Origin: Bosea sp. PAMC 26642
Lineage (GTDB): Bacteria > Pseudomonadota > Alphaproteobacteria > Rhizobiales > Beijerinckiaceae
Direction: 5' to 3'
DNA length: 64,000 nucleotides
Assembly (NCBI RefSeq): GCF_001562255.1
Contig: NZ_CP014301.1
Location: 3,782,001 to 3,846,000 of the forward strand
The translations under genes were made by a program, and so were the position numbers. Positions 1 to 8,212 of this stretch are shown here, one piece after another. The notes beneath the pieces were generated by a model. That model worked only from the letters and a program-made list of their open reading frames with translations, searched no databases and was not told the DNA's origin. Numbering within the stretch: the stretch's first letter is position 1; every line of letters begins with the position of its first letter.

Positions 1-1
1 T

Positions 2-175
2 TGCGTCGTCCACTACCGGGGAAGATGGAGCGCAGCGACCTACGCCGGGACGCAGCTGCTCAAACGGTTCCCAGCGCGCCCGAACGCGTTCGAGGCTGCC
101 GTCGAACTGATGAAGGACATGGCTTCACGACAGGGGCTGTGCCTTCGCGGCCAGATCGAGAGGGCGCCGCTTTGA
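2..175 (+). CDS. 3' end of an unidentified phage gene (partial)
   Basis: An open frame enters from the left edge and ends with a TGA at 173-175, which overlaps the TTG start of the primase gene (TTGA, 4 bp). The visible C-terminal part is about 57 residues, basic, with a helical stretch around FEAAVELMKDMASR. Tight coupling to the primase suggests membership in the same replication operon. No family is recognised. Confidence 0.5.
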   Translation, partial: CVVHYRGRWSAATYAGTQLLKRFPARPNAFEAAVELMKDMASRQGLCLRGQIERAPL

Positions 176-2517
176 CGCACTCTCTCCAACACATCGCCCG
201 CGTGCTCGGCGGCAACGTCAGCTCGGGCCAGGTTCTGTGTCCCGGACCTGGGCACAAGCCGCACGACCGCTCGATGGCGGTCAAGGTTGGCGAATCCGGC
301 AAGTTGCTCGTCAGCAGCTTCGCGGGAGACGATCCGATGCGCTGCCTGACCTATGTCGAGCAGAAGCTCGGCGTCGTCTGGCAGCCGGACGCCGCGGAAG
401 CGAACGGCGCAGCCAAAGCCATCGACCGGATGGAAAAGCGAGCCATCCGCGTCAACGGTCATGCCAATGGCAACGCGCCGGGCTCTCAGCCCGTTGACGA
501 CCGGCAGGCTTTCGCAATCCGCCTCTGGTCGGAAGCGATCGACCCTCGCGGGACACTGGTTGAAACCTACCTCCGGTCCCGCCGGCTCGATCTGCCGGAC
601 GGCGTCGCAATGTCTGTGATCCGGTTTCATCCATCCTGCCCATTCGGACCTGGCATGCGCCACCCCTGCATGGTCGCGGCCTTCCGTTCCATCGAGACTG
701 GCGCCGTGGTGGCGATCCATCGCACCGCTCTGACTGCGGACGGGCGCAAGCTCGACCGTAAGATGCTGGGGCCGGTCGCAGGCGCCGCCATCATGCTCGG
801 TGAGCTGGATGCAGAGCGTGGATGCCTCACAGTTGGGGAGGGCATCGAGAGCGCCCTGTCCGGCCTCGCTATGGGCTTCGCGCCGGCATGGGCGATGGGT
901 TCGGCCGACGCCATCGCAAAGCTTCCGGTTCTGCGTGGTGTGGACAGCCTCACCATCCTCGGCGAGATCGACGGTGGCGCCAGTGCAAAGGCTATCGGAC
1001 AGGTTGGCATGGCATGGTCGGAAGGGGGCCGCGAGGTCTTGGTCGCGACGCCTAAAGCGGGCTTCGGCAAAGATGTGAACGATGCCCTGCAAAAGCGCAG
1101 CAATGGCGAGGACGTACTCGACGTGGTCGAGTACGAGACCGAGCCAAAAGGGGGGTCGTCCATCGCGGAGGTCATCGCCGAGGCCGAGACGATCGAGACG
1201 GGCACCATCTCCCAGGACGCGCTCGCTCGCATCTTCGCCAACCGATATGTCGATCGTCTGCGATATTGCCACTCAAGTGGCTCATGGTTCGAATGGTCGG
1301 GCTCGCATTGGGAGCAAGACACCAAGGCCCGCGCCTTCAACTTCGTTCGCTGCCTCGGCCGTGAGATGACGGAAGGAAGCACACCGCGTGAGATCCGCGA
1401 GGTTCGCAAGGTGACGTTCGCGGCAGGCGTGGAGCGTTTCGCCCAAGGCGATCAGGCCTTCGCTGTCTCAATGGGCGATTGGGACCGCGACACCTTCCTG
1501 CTCGGCACGCCTGGCGGGACGGTTGATCTTCGCACCGGAAAGCTGCGCCAGGCAGATCCGCGCGACGGCATCACGAAGCTCACCAGCGTGGCGCCGGCCG
1601 ACCAAGCTGACTGCCCGCGCTGGCTCCAGTTCCTCGACGAGGCCACCGGCAAGGACCAGGGCCTGATCCGCTTCCTCCAGCAATGGGGCGGATATTGCCT
1701 CACTGGCGATACGAGGGAGCACGCCCTGTTCTTCGGCTACGGGCCGGGCGGCAACGGCAAGAGCGTCCTCGTGAACGTCTTCACGGGCATCCTCGCGGAC
1801 TACGCCGTCACGGCGGCGATGGACACGTTCACGGCCTCGCGCGGCGACAAGCACCCGACCGAGCTTGCCATGCTGCGTGGAGCCCGCCTTGCGACCGCCA
1901 GCGAGACCGAGGAGGGCAAGTCGTGGGCCGAGGCTAGGATCAAGTCCATCACGGGCGGCGACGCCGTCTCAGCCCGCTTTATGCGGCAGGACTTTTTCAC
2001 CTTCATGCCGACCTTTAAGCTGCTCATCGTCGGCAACCACAAGCCGGTGCTTCACAATGTAGACGAAGCTGCCCGGCGCCGGTTCAACATCGTACCCTTC
2101 ACGCGCCGGCCGGCTACGCCCGATCGGCAGCTGGAAGGGAAGCTTCGCGCTGAATGGCCGGGCATCTTCCGCTGGCTGATCGAAGGTTGCCTCGACTGGC
2201 AGGCGAACGGTCTCGTCCGGCCCGAGAGCGTAAGAGCAGCGACCGACAGCTACTTCTCCGACCAGGATATGTTCGGGCAGTGGCTGGAGGAGGAATGCGA
2301 CCTGGAGCCCGGCAACCCGCACAAGTGGGCGACGACAACCGAGCTGTTCGTTTCGTGGGCCGACTACGCGAAGGCAGCGGGCGAAACTGCCGGCGGCATG
2401 CGCAGCTTCCGCGACATGCTTCTGCGGCGCGATATCGAGGCGTTCCGCAACATGAACGGCCGGGGCTTCCGGGGGATCCAGATCAAACCGAAGCGCGCTT
2501 ATGGCGAGGCAGCGTGA
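172..2517 (+). CDS. Phage/plasmid primase-helicase, P4 type
   Basis: A replication protein of 781 residues combining primase and superfamily-3 helicase parts. The N-terminus carries a CHC-like VLCPGPGHKPHDRS segment (about residues 20-35). A Toprim-like motif TVGEGIESAL follows near 220, with an acidic LGEIDGG near 262. The C-terminal half has a D5/DUF5906-type ATPase domain with the Walker A GPGGNGKS near 524-531 and a downstream LLIVGNHKP sensor-like segment. It should unwind and prime the element's own origin. The TTG start at 172 is chosen because it overlaps the preceding stop by 4 bp and keeps the CHC-like region; the frame stays open upstream, but that part reads through the preceding gene in another frame. 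An origin-like inverted repeat lies directly downstream. Confidence 0.85.
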   Translation: MTHSLQHIARVLGGNVSSGQVLCPGPGHKPHDRSMAVKVGESGKLLVSSFAGDDPMRCLTYVEQKLGVVWQPDAAEANGAAKAIDRMEKRAIRVNGHANGNAPGSQPVDDRQAFAIRLWSEAIDPRGTLVETYLRSRRLDLPDGVAMSVIRFHPSCPFGPGMRHPCMVAAFRSIETGAVVAIHRTALTADGRKLDRKMLGPVAGAAIMLGELDAERGCLTVGEGIESALSGLAMGFAPAWAMGSADAIAKLPVLRGVDSLTILGEIDGGASAKAIGQVGMAWSEGGREVLVATPKAGFGKDVNDALQKRSNGEDVLDVVEYETEPKGGSSIAEVIAEAETIETGTISQDALARIFANRYVDRLRYCHSSGSWFEWSGSHWEQDTKARAFNFVRCLGREMTEGSTPREIREVRKVTFAAGVERFAQGDQAFAVSMGDWDRDTFLLGTPGGTVDLRTGKLRQADPRDGITKLTSVAPADQADCPRWLQFLDEATGKDQGLIRFLQQWGGYCLTGDTREHALFFGYGPGGNGKSVLVNVFTGILADYAVTAAMDTFTASRGDKHPTELAMLRGARLATASETEEGKSWAEARIKSITGGDAVSARFMRQDFFTFMPTFKLLIVGNHKPVLHNVDEAARRRFNIVPFTRRPATPDRQLEGKLRAEWPGIFRWLIEGCLDWQANGLVRPESVRAATDSYFSDQDMFGQWLEEECDLEPGNPHKWATTTELFVSWADYAKAAGETAGGMRSFRDMLLRRDIEAFRNMNGRGFRGIQIKPKRAYGEAA

Positions 2518-2526
2518 CCGCGAGAT

Positions 2527-2636
2527 ATGACACATGACACTTCATGACGCCTTTTCCCCCATACCGTTCACGTGTGCGCGTGCGCGTACATGTAAGGGGT
2601 ATACCGCAATATCCGTCATGAAGCGTCATGTGTCAT
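2527..2636. repeat. 22-bp inverted repeat around an alternating purine/pyrimidine tract; candidate origin
   Basis: The left arm 2527-2548 (starting ATGACACATGACAC) and right arm 2615-2636 (ending GTCATGTGTCAT) are reverse complements with one mismatch in 22. The 66-nt interval contains a perfect alternating pyrimidine/purine run at 2569-2594 (core GTGTGCGCGTGCGCG), a sequence class able to adopt Z-DNA. The arms also contain short tandem ATGACAC copies resembling iterons. It lies 10 bp after the primase stop. A replication origin, or a large cruciform or terminator, is inferred from position and structure. Confidence 0.6.
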
Positions 2637-2749
2637 GGCAGGCGGCTTGCCTCACTCCCGGCGGCGAGCCTGGTGGCCTCAGATTTCATGCTTGTGATAG
2701 GCGCCCGCGTTCAAATAGGGTTGCGCTGGCGGCCAGGGGGATAAAGGCG

Positions 2750-3313
2750 TTGATACCGGCGTTCGGGCCATCAGGGATACTGCCTCCTTTCATAGGTCCT
2801 AGCCCGGTCGATCGTGCGAAGGTATCGCCCTACGAAGTCACATTGACCGAGCTGGTCAGCCGGTTCGGGACATCGAAGGAGCGCTTGCAGATATTGCGAG
2901 GGCTGGTTGCGTATCGAGCCGCGCTTGCCAATGCCGGTATCGTCCAGGGGTTTCAGTGGCTGGACGGGAGCTTCATCGAGGATTGCGAGACGCACCGAGG
3001 AAGAGGCCCCAAAGATATCGACATTGTGACCTTTGCCTACCGTCCTATCGCCGTATCGGCGCCACAGGACTGGGCCACTTTCGTCGCAGCAAACGATGAC
3101 CTTTTTAACCCGGTAAAGACGAAGGCCGATCTAAGTTGTGATGCTTACTACATCGACTTGAACAAGGCCCCGCATCTTACGGTCCTGGATACAGCCTATT
3201 TTAATAGCTTGTTTTCACACCAGCGGGACACTGCTCAGTGGAAGGGAATGCTGGTCGTCAAGCTGCAGTCGGATGATGCTGTGGCGGCCCAGATGATAGC
3301 GGGAACGAAGTGA
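2750..3313 (+). CDS. DUF6932-like nucleotidyltransferase
   Basis: A 187-residue protein with a polymerase-beta-type nucleotidyltransferase signature: GSF at 73-75 followed by DID at 89-91, with later acidic residues near 131-136 that could supply the third carboxylate. The N-terminal IPAFGPSGILPPF and the WLDGSF...PKDIDIV pattern match what I remember of the DUF6932 family. The frame is open from 2534, but that would place the inverted repeat inside the gene. The TTG at 2750, with a GGGGG ribosome site 9 nt upstream, matches the family's usual start. It overlaps the next gene by 1-4 bp. By eye the pair is less GC-rich than its neighbours. Substrate unknown. Confidence 0.7.
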   Translation: MIPAFGPSGILPPFIGPSPVDRAKVSPYEVTLTELVSRFGTSKERLQILRGLVAYRAALANAGIVQGFQWLDGSFIEDCETHRGRGPKDIDIVTFAYRPIAVSAPQDWATFVAANDDLFNPVKTKADLSCDAYYIDLNKAPHLTVLDTAYFNSLFSHQRDTAQWKGMLVVKLQSDDAVAAQMIAGTK

Positions 3314-4263
3314 TGCTACGCCGGCTGGAGCGCGACGCGACAAAAGCGGATTTGGCTGCGGTCGAAGCGCTTCTCGATGCTCGCACTCACGACGAGGACC
3401 CTGTAGGCCATCTTCAATTTGCACGCCGGGCAGAAGACCTAAACAGGCGCCTACAAGAACTTGAGGGCTCGCCCGCGACTTCTGGCGAGGTGGGCTTGTT
3501 CTTCGGCGGACGGCCCGTGGCCGGTTCGTATGGCATTCAGGCTGAATTCGGCGCGAAGGTCATAGCCGAGTTTCAGACACTGGTGTCGAGCACGTTTGCG
3601 GCGGCAGAGGGCACGCTCGGTGCGCGTGGCCCGGTGCCTCAACGGGACCGCACCCAGCTCATGCTAACCGACGTAGCTCGTGGATCATTTGGTTTCATCC
3701 TCCAGCAGGCAGAGGAAACGCAGCTGGTAGACAGCCCGATGAAGGACGTTCTTAGCAGGGCGTCCGACCTGATCGTCCGCATCGCGTCACCCGACCAAGA
3801 AGCATTTGAGAACGTCGCTGAAAGCGTTGACGCTAGAGTGTTTGCGTCGCTCAGCTCGTTTTTTCGGCTGCTGGACGACGCCGGGGCAACGATGCGCTTG
3901 GTGGAGGACCGGAGAGAATTCACGCTTCAGCGCAGCGAAATCGAACTTGCTCGGGAAAGAACCGAAGGTGTCACGCTCGATGAAAAAGAGATTGAGCAAA
4001 CCGGCACTATCTACGTTTTGCCTCAGAGTCGAAGGTTCGAGCTTCACCCGATCGGCGGTGGCGACGCGATAAAGGGGCCAATCGCGCCCGACTGCCTAAA
4101 TACGCTGACGGCGGGCGGCAGTGAGATACTGCCTGGCATTCTCGGCGTTATCCGAACTGTAAGGCTACGTGCACGCGAAATTCAGAAGCATGGGCTCGAT
4201 TCCAAGAAGAGCTTTACCCTCCTGTCGGTCAACAGCGCCAACGCCAACCTAGCTCTCGACTAG
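3313..4263 (+). CDS. Partner protein of the nucleotidyltransferase, function unknown
   Basis: A 316-residue soluble protein with no signal peptide or membrane segment. It is helical in its first third and contains a DVARGSFGFILQQ segment followed by a long acidic helical region and a beta-rich C-terminus. The ATG at 3313 overlaps the nucleotidyltransferase stop (TGATG); an in-frame GTG at 3310 is the alternative. The tight coupling says the two products act together. In a prophage this suggests a toxin-antitoxin or phage-exclusion cargo module rather than virion assembly. That role is inference; I do not recognise the family. Confidence 0.65.
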   Translation: MLRRLERDATKADLAAVEALLDARTHDEDPVGHLQFARRAEDLNRRLQELEGSPATSGEVGLFFGGRPVAGSYGIQAEFGAKVIAEFQTLVSSTFAAAEGTLGARGPVPQRDRTQLMLTDVARGSFGFILQQAEETQLVDSPMKDVLSRASDLIVRIASPDQEAFENVAESVDARVFASLSSFFRLLDDAGATMRLVEDRREFTLQRSEIELARERTEGVTLDEKEIEQTGTIYVLPQSRRFELHPIGGGDAIKGPIAPDCLNTLTAGGSEILPGILGVIRTVRLRAREIQKHGLDSKKSFTLLSVNSANANLALD

Positions 4264-4269
4264 GTGCGC

Positions 4270-4488
4270 TCAACCACGCTTAGGGGCCATGGGCAGTCGC
4301 CCAGCCTCCACGATGACGTGAACGATATGGACGGCGTCGGGCTCTGCTTCATCGATCGCGGCCAAGCGCGCCTCCCTCTCTTCAGGAGCGCAATCGAGAG
4401 TGTGGACGCGCACGATACCGCACCTTGTCGGGCGGCGGGATGCCTCCAGCTTCGACACGCGCTTGGCAAGGGAGACGGCGGCGCTCAT
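4270..4488 (-). CDS. Small RVxxLE-family protein A
   Basis: A 72-residue protein that is last in a chain of minus-strand genes. It opens with a short coiled-coil-like helix containing KRVSKLEASRR, followed by a predicted strand (CGIVRVHTL), a charged helix (APEEREARLAAIDEA) and a second strand (AVHIVHVIVE). This helix-strand-helix-strand plan recurs in the adjacent genes B to D. Its start overlaps the stop of protein B by 4 bp. It is convergent, 6 bp away, with the nucleotidyltransferase partner gene. Function unknown. Confidence 0.65.
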   Translation of the reverse strand: MSAAVSLAKRVSKLEASRRPTRCGIVRVHTLDCAPEEREARLAAIDEAEPDAVHIVHVIVEAGRLPMAPKRG

Positions 4489-4688
4489 GCCGCTAGATCC
4501 TTCAGCGCAAACCGCCTGATGATGACGAACAGGTCGTTCGGTCGTGCGACGCCGCTGGCAATCAGCTCGGCCTGTTTCCGGTCGGCCTCCTCTTCAGTGA
4601 AAGCCTCCAGGACGTGCTGGCGCCTACCCTTGCTGTCCTGAGACGTTTCGAGCTTGGAGACGCGCTGCCTGATGCCGACGATGCTCAT
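4485..4688 (-). CDS. Small RVxxLE-family protein B
   Basis: A 67-residue protein with the same layout as its neighbours: QRVSKLETSQ helix, strand QHVLEAF, helix TEEEADRKQAELIASG, strand DLFVIIRRF. Similarity to protein A extends through the TEEE/PEEE turn and the final hydrophobic strand, so divergence after tandem duplication is likely. It overlaps protein A and protein C genes by 4 bp on each side. Function unknown. Confidence 0.65.
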   Translation of the reverse strand: MSIVGIRQRVSKLETSQDSKGRRQHVLEAFTEEEADRKQAELIASGVARPNDLFVIIRRFALKDLAA

Positions 4689-4873
4689 TGCGGGCGCTCC
4701 TCGTAGATCGTGACGAACTTGATGAAGTGGTCGTGCTCACCCGCTTGCCCCGCGCGGATCATGGCGAGCCGCTGAATTTCAACGTCGTCATGGCTTTTGC
4801 CGAACAGGACATGACTGCGACCGATTGAGCGGCGCTGCTCCAGCTTGGCGACGCGGTCGGAAAGCCGGTTCAT
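4685..4873 (-). CDS. Small RVxxLE-family protein C
   Basis: A 62-residue protein: DRVAKLEQRR helix, strand SHVLFGK, helix DDVEIQRLAMIRAGQ, strand DHFIKFVTIYE. It is the shortest clear member of the tandem set and is linked by 4-bp overlaps to B and D. No catalytic motif is visible. A small structural, packaging or regulatory role is possible but not shown. Confidence 0.65.
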   Translation of the reverse strand: MNRLSDRVAKLEQRRSIGRSHVLFGKSHDDVEIQRLAMIRAGQAGEHDHFIKFVTIYEERPQ

Positions 4874-5232
4874 GCCACTGGCCTCGCGACGCTGGCTATG
4901 AGCGCAGACGACAGGTCGGCATCCTTCATCCTGCGAACGTCGCCAATGACCACCGTCGTCGTCGGCGGTAGATCGGCGAGGGCTTCCAACTCGTCATCTG
5001 CCATGCTCAGCGCGTCCGTCCATCGCGCTGCGGGCAATGGCGCATGGCCGGTCACGACGCCGAGAATGACCGGGTCGCCTCTCTTCACCGTCCCTGTAGC
5101 AAGCGCACGATCGAGAGCTGCTTCCGCGTCGCACTTCGTCCGCTCCCAAATCATAAAGGCCGTCATCGGTCGCTTCCCCCGTGATGAGGTGCGTTCGAGA
5201 GCCGCAACCCGCTTCTGAAAGGCAGCGGTCAT
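4870..5232 (-). CDS. RVxxLE-family protein D (longer member)
   Basis: A 120-residue protein beginning MTAAFQKRVAALERTSSRGKR, the same N-terminal helix as A to C, then a strand MTAFMIWER, a helix CDAEAALDRALATG and a strand DPVILGVVTG. The C-terminal extension is rich in Asp/Glu and ends in a further strand-like TTTVVIGDV. The open frame extends upstream to 5442, but the ATG at 5232 gives the family N-terminus and a 4-bp overlap with gene E, so it is preferred. Confidence 0.6.
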   Translation of the reverse strand: MTAAFQKRVAALERTSSRGKRPMTAFMIWERTKCDAEAALDRALATGTVKRGDPVILGVVTGHAPLPAARWTDALSMADDELEALADLPPTTTVVIGDVRRMKDADLSSALIASVARPVA

Positions 5233-5420
5233 GTGTCCGCCCTCATGCCGGCCAGGACGGCAGCGAGACGGTTGGGCTCGGTCGGTAGAGGCGCGTTGCC
5301 CCAGCCTGTGGCGCTGGCCTCCCAGTACGCTGCATCGCGCGCCAGCTTGGCGACATAGGCGACGACTGGCCGGCGGCGGGTTTCCAACCTCACGATGCGC
5401 TGATGGATCTGACTGGTCAT
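5229..5420 (-). CDS. Small RVxxLE-family protein E
   Basis: A 63-residue protein with the N-terminal HQRIVRLETRRRP helix and a strand VVAYVAKL, but a different, Gly/Pro/Asn-containing C-terminus. It is chained by 4-bp overlaps to the DUF5681 gene upstream and gene D downstream. The DUF5681 protein ends in LSRRLDALEGAKA, the same type of short heptad segment, hinting at heterotypic coiled-coil pairing. Confidence 0.6.
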   Translation of the reverse strand: MTSQIHQRIVRLETRRRPVVAYVAKLARDAAYWEASATGWGNAPLPTEPNRLAAVLAGMRADT

Positions 5421-5848
5421 GCCTTAGCTCCTTCCAGGGCATCGAGCCGGCGGGACAGGTCCGTCACCTCGATCGCCTTCACATGGGCATCCACGAGCTT
5501 GCCGAGTTCGGCCGCTTCCGATGGGGTGAGGTCGCCGCACGCAACAGCCGTCATGAGCGCCTGCGTGGCCTTCGGAAGGTCGTCGACACTATCGATGGGC
5601 GGCAGCTCGAACGACACCGGCCGGTCCTTCCGAGCAGGCGCCAGACGGTCCATGCAAAGCCGCAGCGCTTGCATGTCGCCTGCCTTCGCCAACTCGATCG
5701 CCTTGCGCGTCAGGGTCTCCGCCTCGTCGTCGAGCAGCTTCTCGATGGCGAGCGTCGTCTTGTGCCGAGCGCCTTTCGGCTTGCCGGTGTTGCCCGGTGC
5801 AAAGGGCTTCCCCCGCGTATTGCCCGCGTATTTACGCGGAGCCGTCAT
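5417..5848 (-). CDS. DUF5681-type phage protein
   Basis: A 143-residue protein with a basic N-terminus containing the DUF5681-style pattern GKPFAPGNTGKPKGARHKT (residues about 13-31), followed by helices. In my memory this family is common in rhizobial prophages near packaging genes, but its function is not established. The ATG at 5848 is preferred over the longer frame because it starts right before this domain. It heads the chain of small genes and overlaps gene E by 4 bp. Confidence 0.7.
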   Translation of the reverse strand: MTAPRKYAGNTRGKPFAPGNTGKPKGARHKTTLAIEKLLDDEAETLTRKAIELAKAGDMQALRLCMDRLAPARKDRPVSFELPPIDSVDDLPKATQALMTAVACGDLTPSEAAELGKLVDAHVKAIEVTDLSRRLDALEGAKA

Positions 5849-5953
5849 CGTCCCACTCTGCCGAGTACGACCGACGCAAGCACACCAAAGCTTGCCAGCA
5901 TGAGCGCTGTTGAGAATTGACGGCGAACGGATGCAGCCCCATCGTACGGGGGC

Positions 5954-6157
5954 ATGACCACCTTTCTGCAATTCGTCGCTGTCACGGCGCTGGGGCTATT
6001 CACGGCCTGGCTGCTCCGCCACTGGATGAGCATTTTCGATAGTTCGACCACCGCGATTGCGTTCTGGGTCGCTCTTTGTCTGGCATACGCATTCATTTAC
6101 GACCGGCGGCAGGTGAGGCTCCGGCGAGATAGGCCGGATTCGTCACAGCCTGACTGA
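5954..6157 (+). CDS. Possible small two-TM membrane protein (holin-like?)
   Basis: A 67-residue frame with two hydrophobic segments (FLQFVAVTALGLFTAWLL and TAIAFWVALCLAYAFIY) and a strongly basic C-terminal tail. It is the only plus-strand frame between the two minus-strand genes and its end runs 65 nt into the 3' end of the internal virion gene. Size, topology and tail are holin-like, but convergent overlap and isolation make it uncertain. Confidence 0.35.
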   Translation: MTTFLQFVAVTALGLFTAWLLRHWMSIFDSSTTAIAFWVALCLAYAFIYDRRQVRLRRDRPDSSQPD

Positions 6158-8207
6158 TCGACCGCGCCGTCTCACGTGTCCTACCTGCCGTCTCCAGCAG
6201 AGCCGCCGCGATCCGCGCCATGTTCGGGCTCGCCATGAGCGTTGCGACCTGATCCTTCGTCGCCTGCGAGTTGGCGCCCATCAGTGCTTTCGCGACCGAT
6301 CGAACCGCCGTCACGCCGAGCCCGGTCAGGGTGGTGTCGCCCTTTGGCCCGTCTGCCGCATCGAGCGCCCTGGCAGCCTCGGCCCGTGGTGCGGTCTGTG
6401 AGCCCTGGGCAACCTTCTGAAAGGTGTCGCGAAAGGTGCGGTTGGTGCGCAGAGCCTCAACGATGCGATCGATCTTGTCCTGACCGAAGACGATGGCAGC
6501 CTTCTGCTGGTTCCAGTCCTGCGGGGTGCCGAGGGTGCGCTCCATAGCGTTCAGATCATTGACCTGCGTGCCGACGACGCGGTCGATCTCGGCGCGGGCG
6601 CCTTGGCGAATGCGAACCGGGACAGCCGATGGACCGACTGCCTCGCCGCGAGGAATGGCGCCAGCCGAAATCTCGTCCGCAAGCTCGGCAGGGCGAATGA
6701 CCGATGCACGGCTTGTGTCGAAGATGGTCTGGCCGCGCTCCAGTCCCTCGGACTGCCTGGCGAGTTCGGCATATTTTGCATCGGTCGCTTTGATGCCGGG
6801 GACCGCGTCTTTCAGCACGCCATCGACCTGCTTGCGCACATCGGAGAGCGCCCTGACGACGGTGGAATTCCCGCCGCGCTCGGCCTCACCGATCATGCCG
6901 TCCAGGGCATGGCGGGTTTCCAGAAGGGCACGCGGCGACGGGTCGAGCTGCCGTGTCCCGTAGACGTTCAGCATCTCGCGGGCTTTTTCCAGCGCCGTGC
7001 GAACCGGGCCGCGAGCATCAACGATGCGTGTGTCTATCGCGTCGGCTACGGTCGCCGTGCTGGCCTGCGCTGCTGGTCCCGGCGCACGCGGCGTCTCCGA
7101 TGCAAAGCCCCAATATGGCGTGTTGCTCGGGGGAGTCGGCGCGACGCTGCGGGCACCATCAAGAGCCGATTCATATTCCGGCCCGAGGGCCTTTCGATTG
7201 GTCGCGAGGCCGGCTTCCACCTGTGAGGGGATTGGCGCCGGGCCGATTGCGTCGTCCACGACATTGCCAAGGCGCTGGCCGGTTCCTGCATCGCGCTCGC
7301 GCAGCGCGTTGACCAACGCGGTCTTGCCGGCTCCGTTGCCTGTCGCGGCTCCCTGAGCCAAGCCCAGCATGGAAGGCCCGGCGTCAGGAAGCATTGCCTC
7401 CGGCCCCATGGTGGGGAGCGCCCTAAGACCGGCCTCGTCAGCCTGCGCAGCAGCGCGGAGAGCCGCCGAGCCGGCGCGGTTCACGCCCTCTACCTTGGGG
7501 GCAGCCATGGCGGCGGCTATGCGGTATGCACCCCCGGCAAGCGAGCCGATGACGGGCATCCCTGCTCCTATGCCCAAGCCAAATTTACCGCCTTCGAATG
7601 CGCCCGACAAATAGTCGGAGGCTTGGCCCGTGTAGGTGTTTCCGGCGCCCTGGGCAGCACCATAGGCCGCACCCTCCGCGCCGTATCCCAGCACTCGGGG
7701 CAAGAGGCCTGGGCCGACGCGGCCGGCGAGCGTGACACCATTCTTGATCAACCCGGCGCCTGTCAGAAGACCGCCCGCAGCTTCGCCGACGCCGGCCAGA
7801 ATGGGGTTCGCATCCTTGATGCCTTGCGTCCGCGCGTGCTGCGCGTCCACGCCGGCGCCATAGCCAGGCGCCTGCCCGGTGACAGCATCCATGCCGCCTG
7901 CAATGCGATCCGCGATGCCGAATGTCGCGCCGTTGGCTAGTACCCTCACGCTGTTATCGACCACGCGGCCGACATTGGACATTTGCTCGCCATAGCCCAT
8001 CGTCGGCTGCTGGGGTGCCGCGACCATGCTGCCGGTCGGATTGCCCATGGCGTCGTATTCCATGGTCATCGCAACGGGCTGCTCCGGCGCTTCGAGCTGG
8101 GCGAGCAGAGCCGGGTCCATGACCTTTCGCCCGCCCGACGCTGCCGGCGGCGTATCGCTGGATTCCAGAAGCCGCAGGAGCGCGGGGTCCGTGACCTTGC
8201 CAGCCAT
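6093..8207 (-). CDS. Internal virion / ejection protein
   Basis: A 704-residue protein, Ala/Gly/Pro-rich at the N-terminus with two short repeats of the form D-P-A-L-L-x-x-L-E (near the start). A hydrophobic glycine-rich central stretch (about residues 130-240, with GVGEAAGGLLTGAGL) is followed by a long helical C-terminus. This resembles DNA-ejection proteins that enter the host membrane. The ATG at 8207 has an AGGAG ribosome site 8 nt upstream; a GTG at 8216 would give a 4-bp overlap with the gene before. It follows the transglycosylase-containing protein, as ejection genes cluster in T7-like phages. Assignment rests on context and composition. Confidence 0.6.
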   Translation of the reverse strand: MAGKVTDPALLRLLESSDTPPAASGGRKVMDPALLAQLEAPEQPVAMTMEYDAMGNPTGSMVAAPQQPTMGYGEQMSNVGRVVDNSVRVLANGATFGIADRIAGGMDAVTGQAPGYGAGVDAQHARTQGIKDANPILAGVGEAAGGLLTGAGLIKNGVTLAGRVGPGLLPRVLGYGAEGAAYGAAQGAGNTYTGQASDYLSGAFEGGKFGLGIGAGMPVIGSLAGGAYRIAAAMAAPKVEGVNRAGSAALRAAAQADEAGLRALPTMGPEAMLPDAGPSMLGLAQGAATGNGAGKTALVNALRERDAGTGQRLGNVVDDAIGPAPIPSQVEAGLATNRKALGPEYESALDGARSVAPTPPSNTPYWGFASETPRAPGPAAQASTATVADAIDTRIVDARGPVRTALEKAREMLNVYGTRQLDPSPRALLETRHALDGMIGEAERGGNSTVVRALSDVRKQVDGVLKDAVPGIKATDAKYAELARQSEGLERGQTIFDTSRASVIRPAELADEISAGAIPRGEAVGPSAVPVRIRQGARAEIDRVVGTQVNDLNAMERTLGTPQDWNQQKAAIVFGQDKIDRIVEALRTNRTFRDTFQKVAQGSQTAPRAEAARALDAADGPKGDTTLTGLGVTAVRSVAKALMGANSQATKDQVATLMASPNMARIAAALLETAGRTRETARSISQAVTNPAYLAGASPAAGRK

Positions 8208-8212
8208 GCCCG

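Noticed and set aside
2534..2749. N-terminal extension of the nucleotidyltransferase through the inverted repeat
   Set aside because: The translation is cysteine-rich nonsense and the family's N-terminus begins at the TTG at 2750 with a ribosome site.
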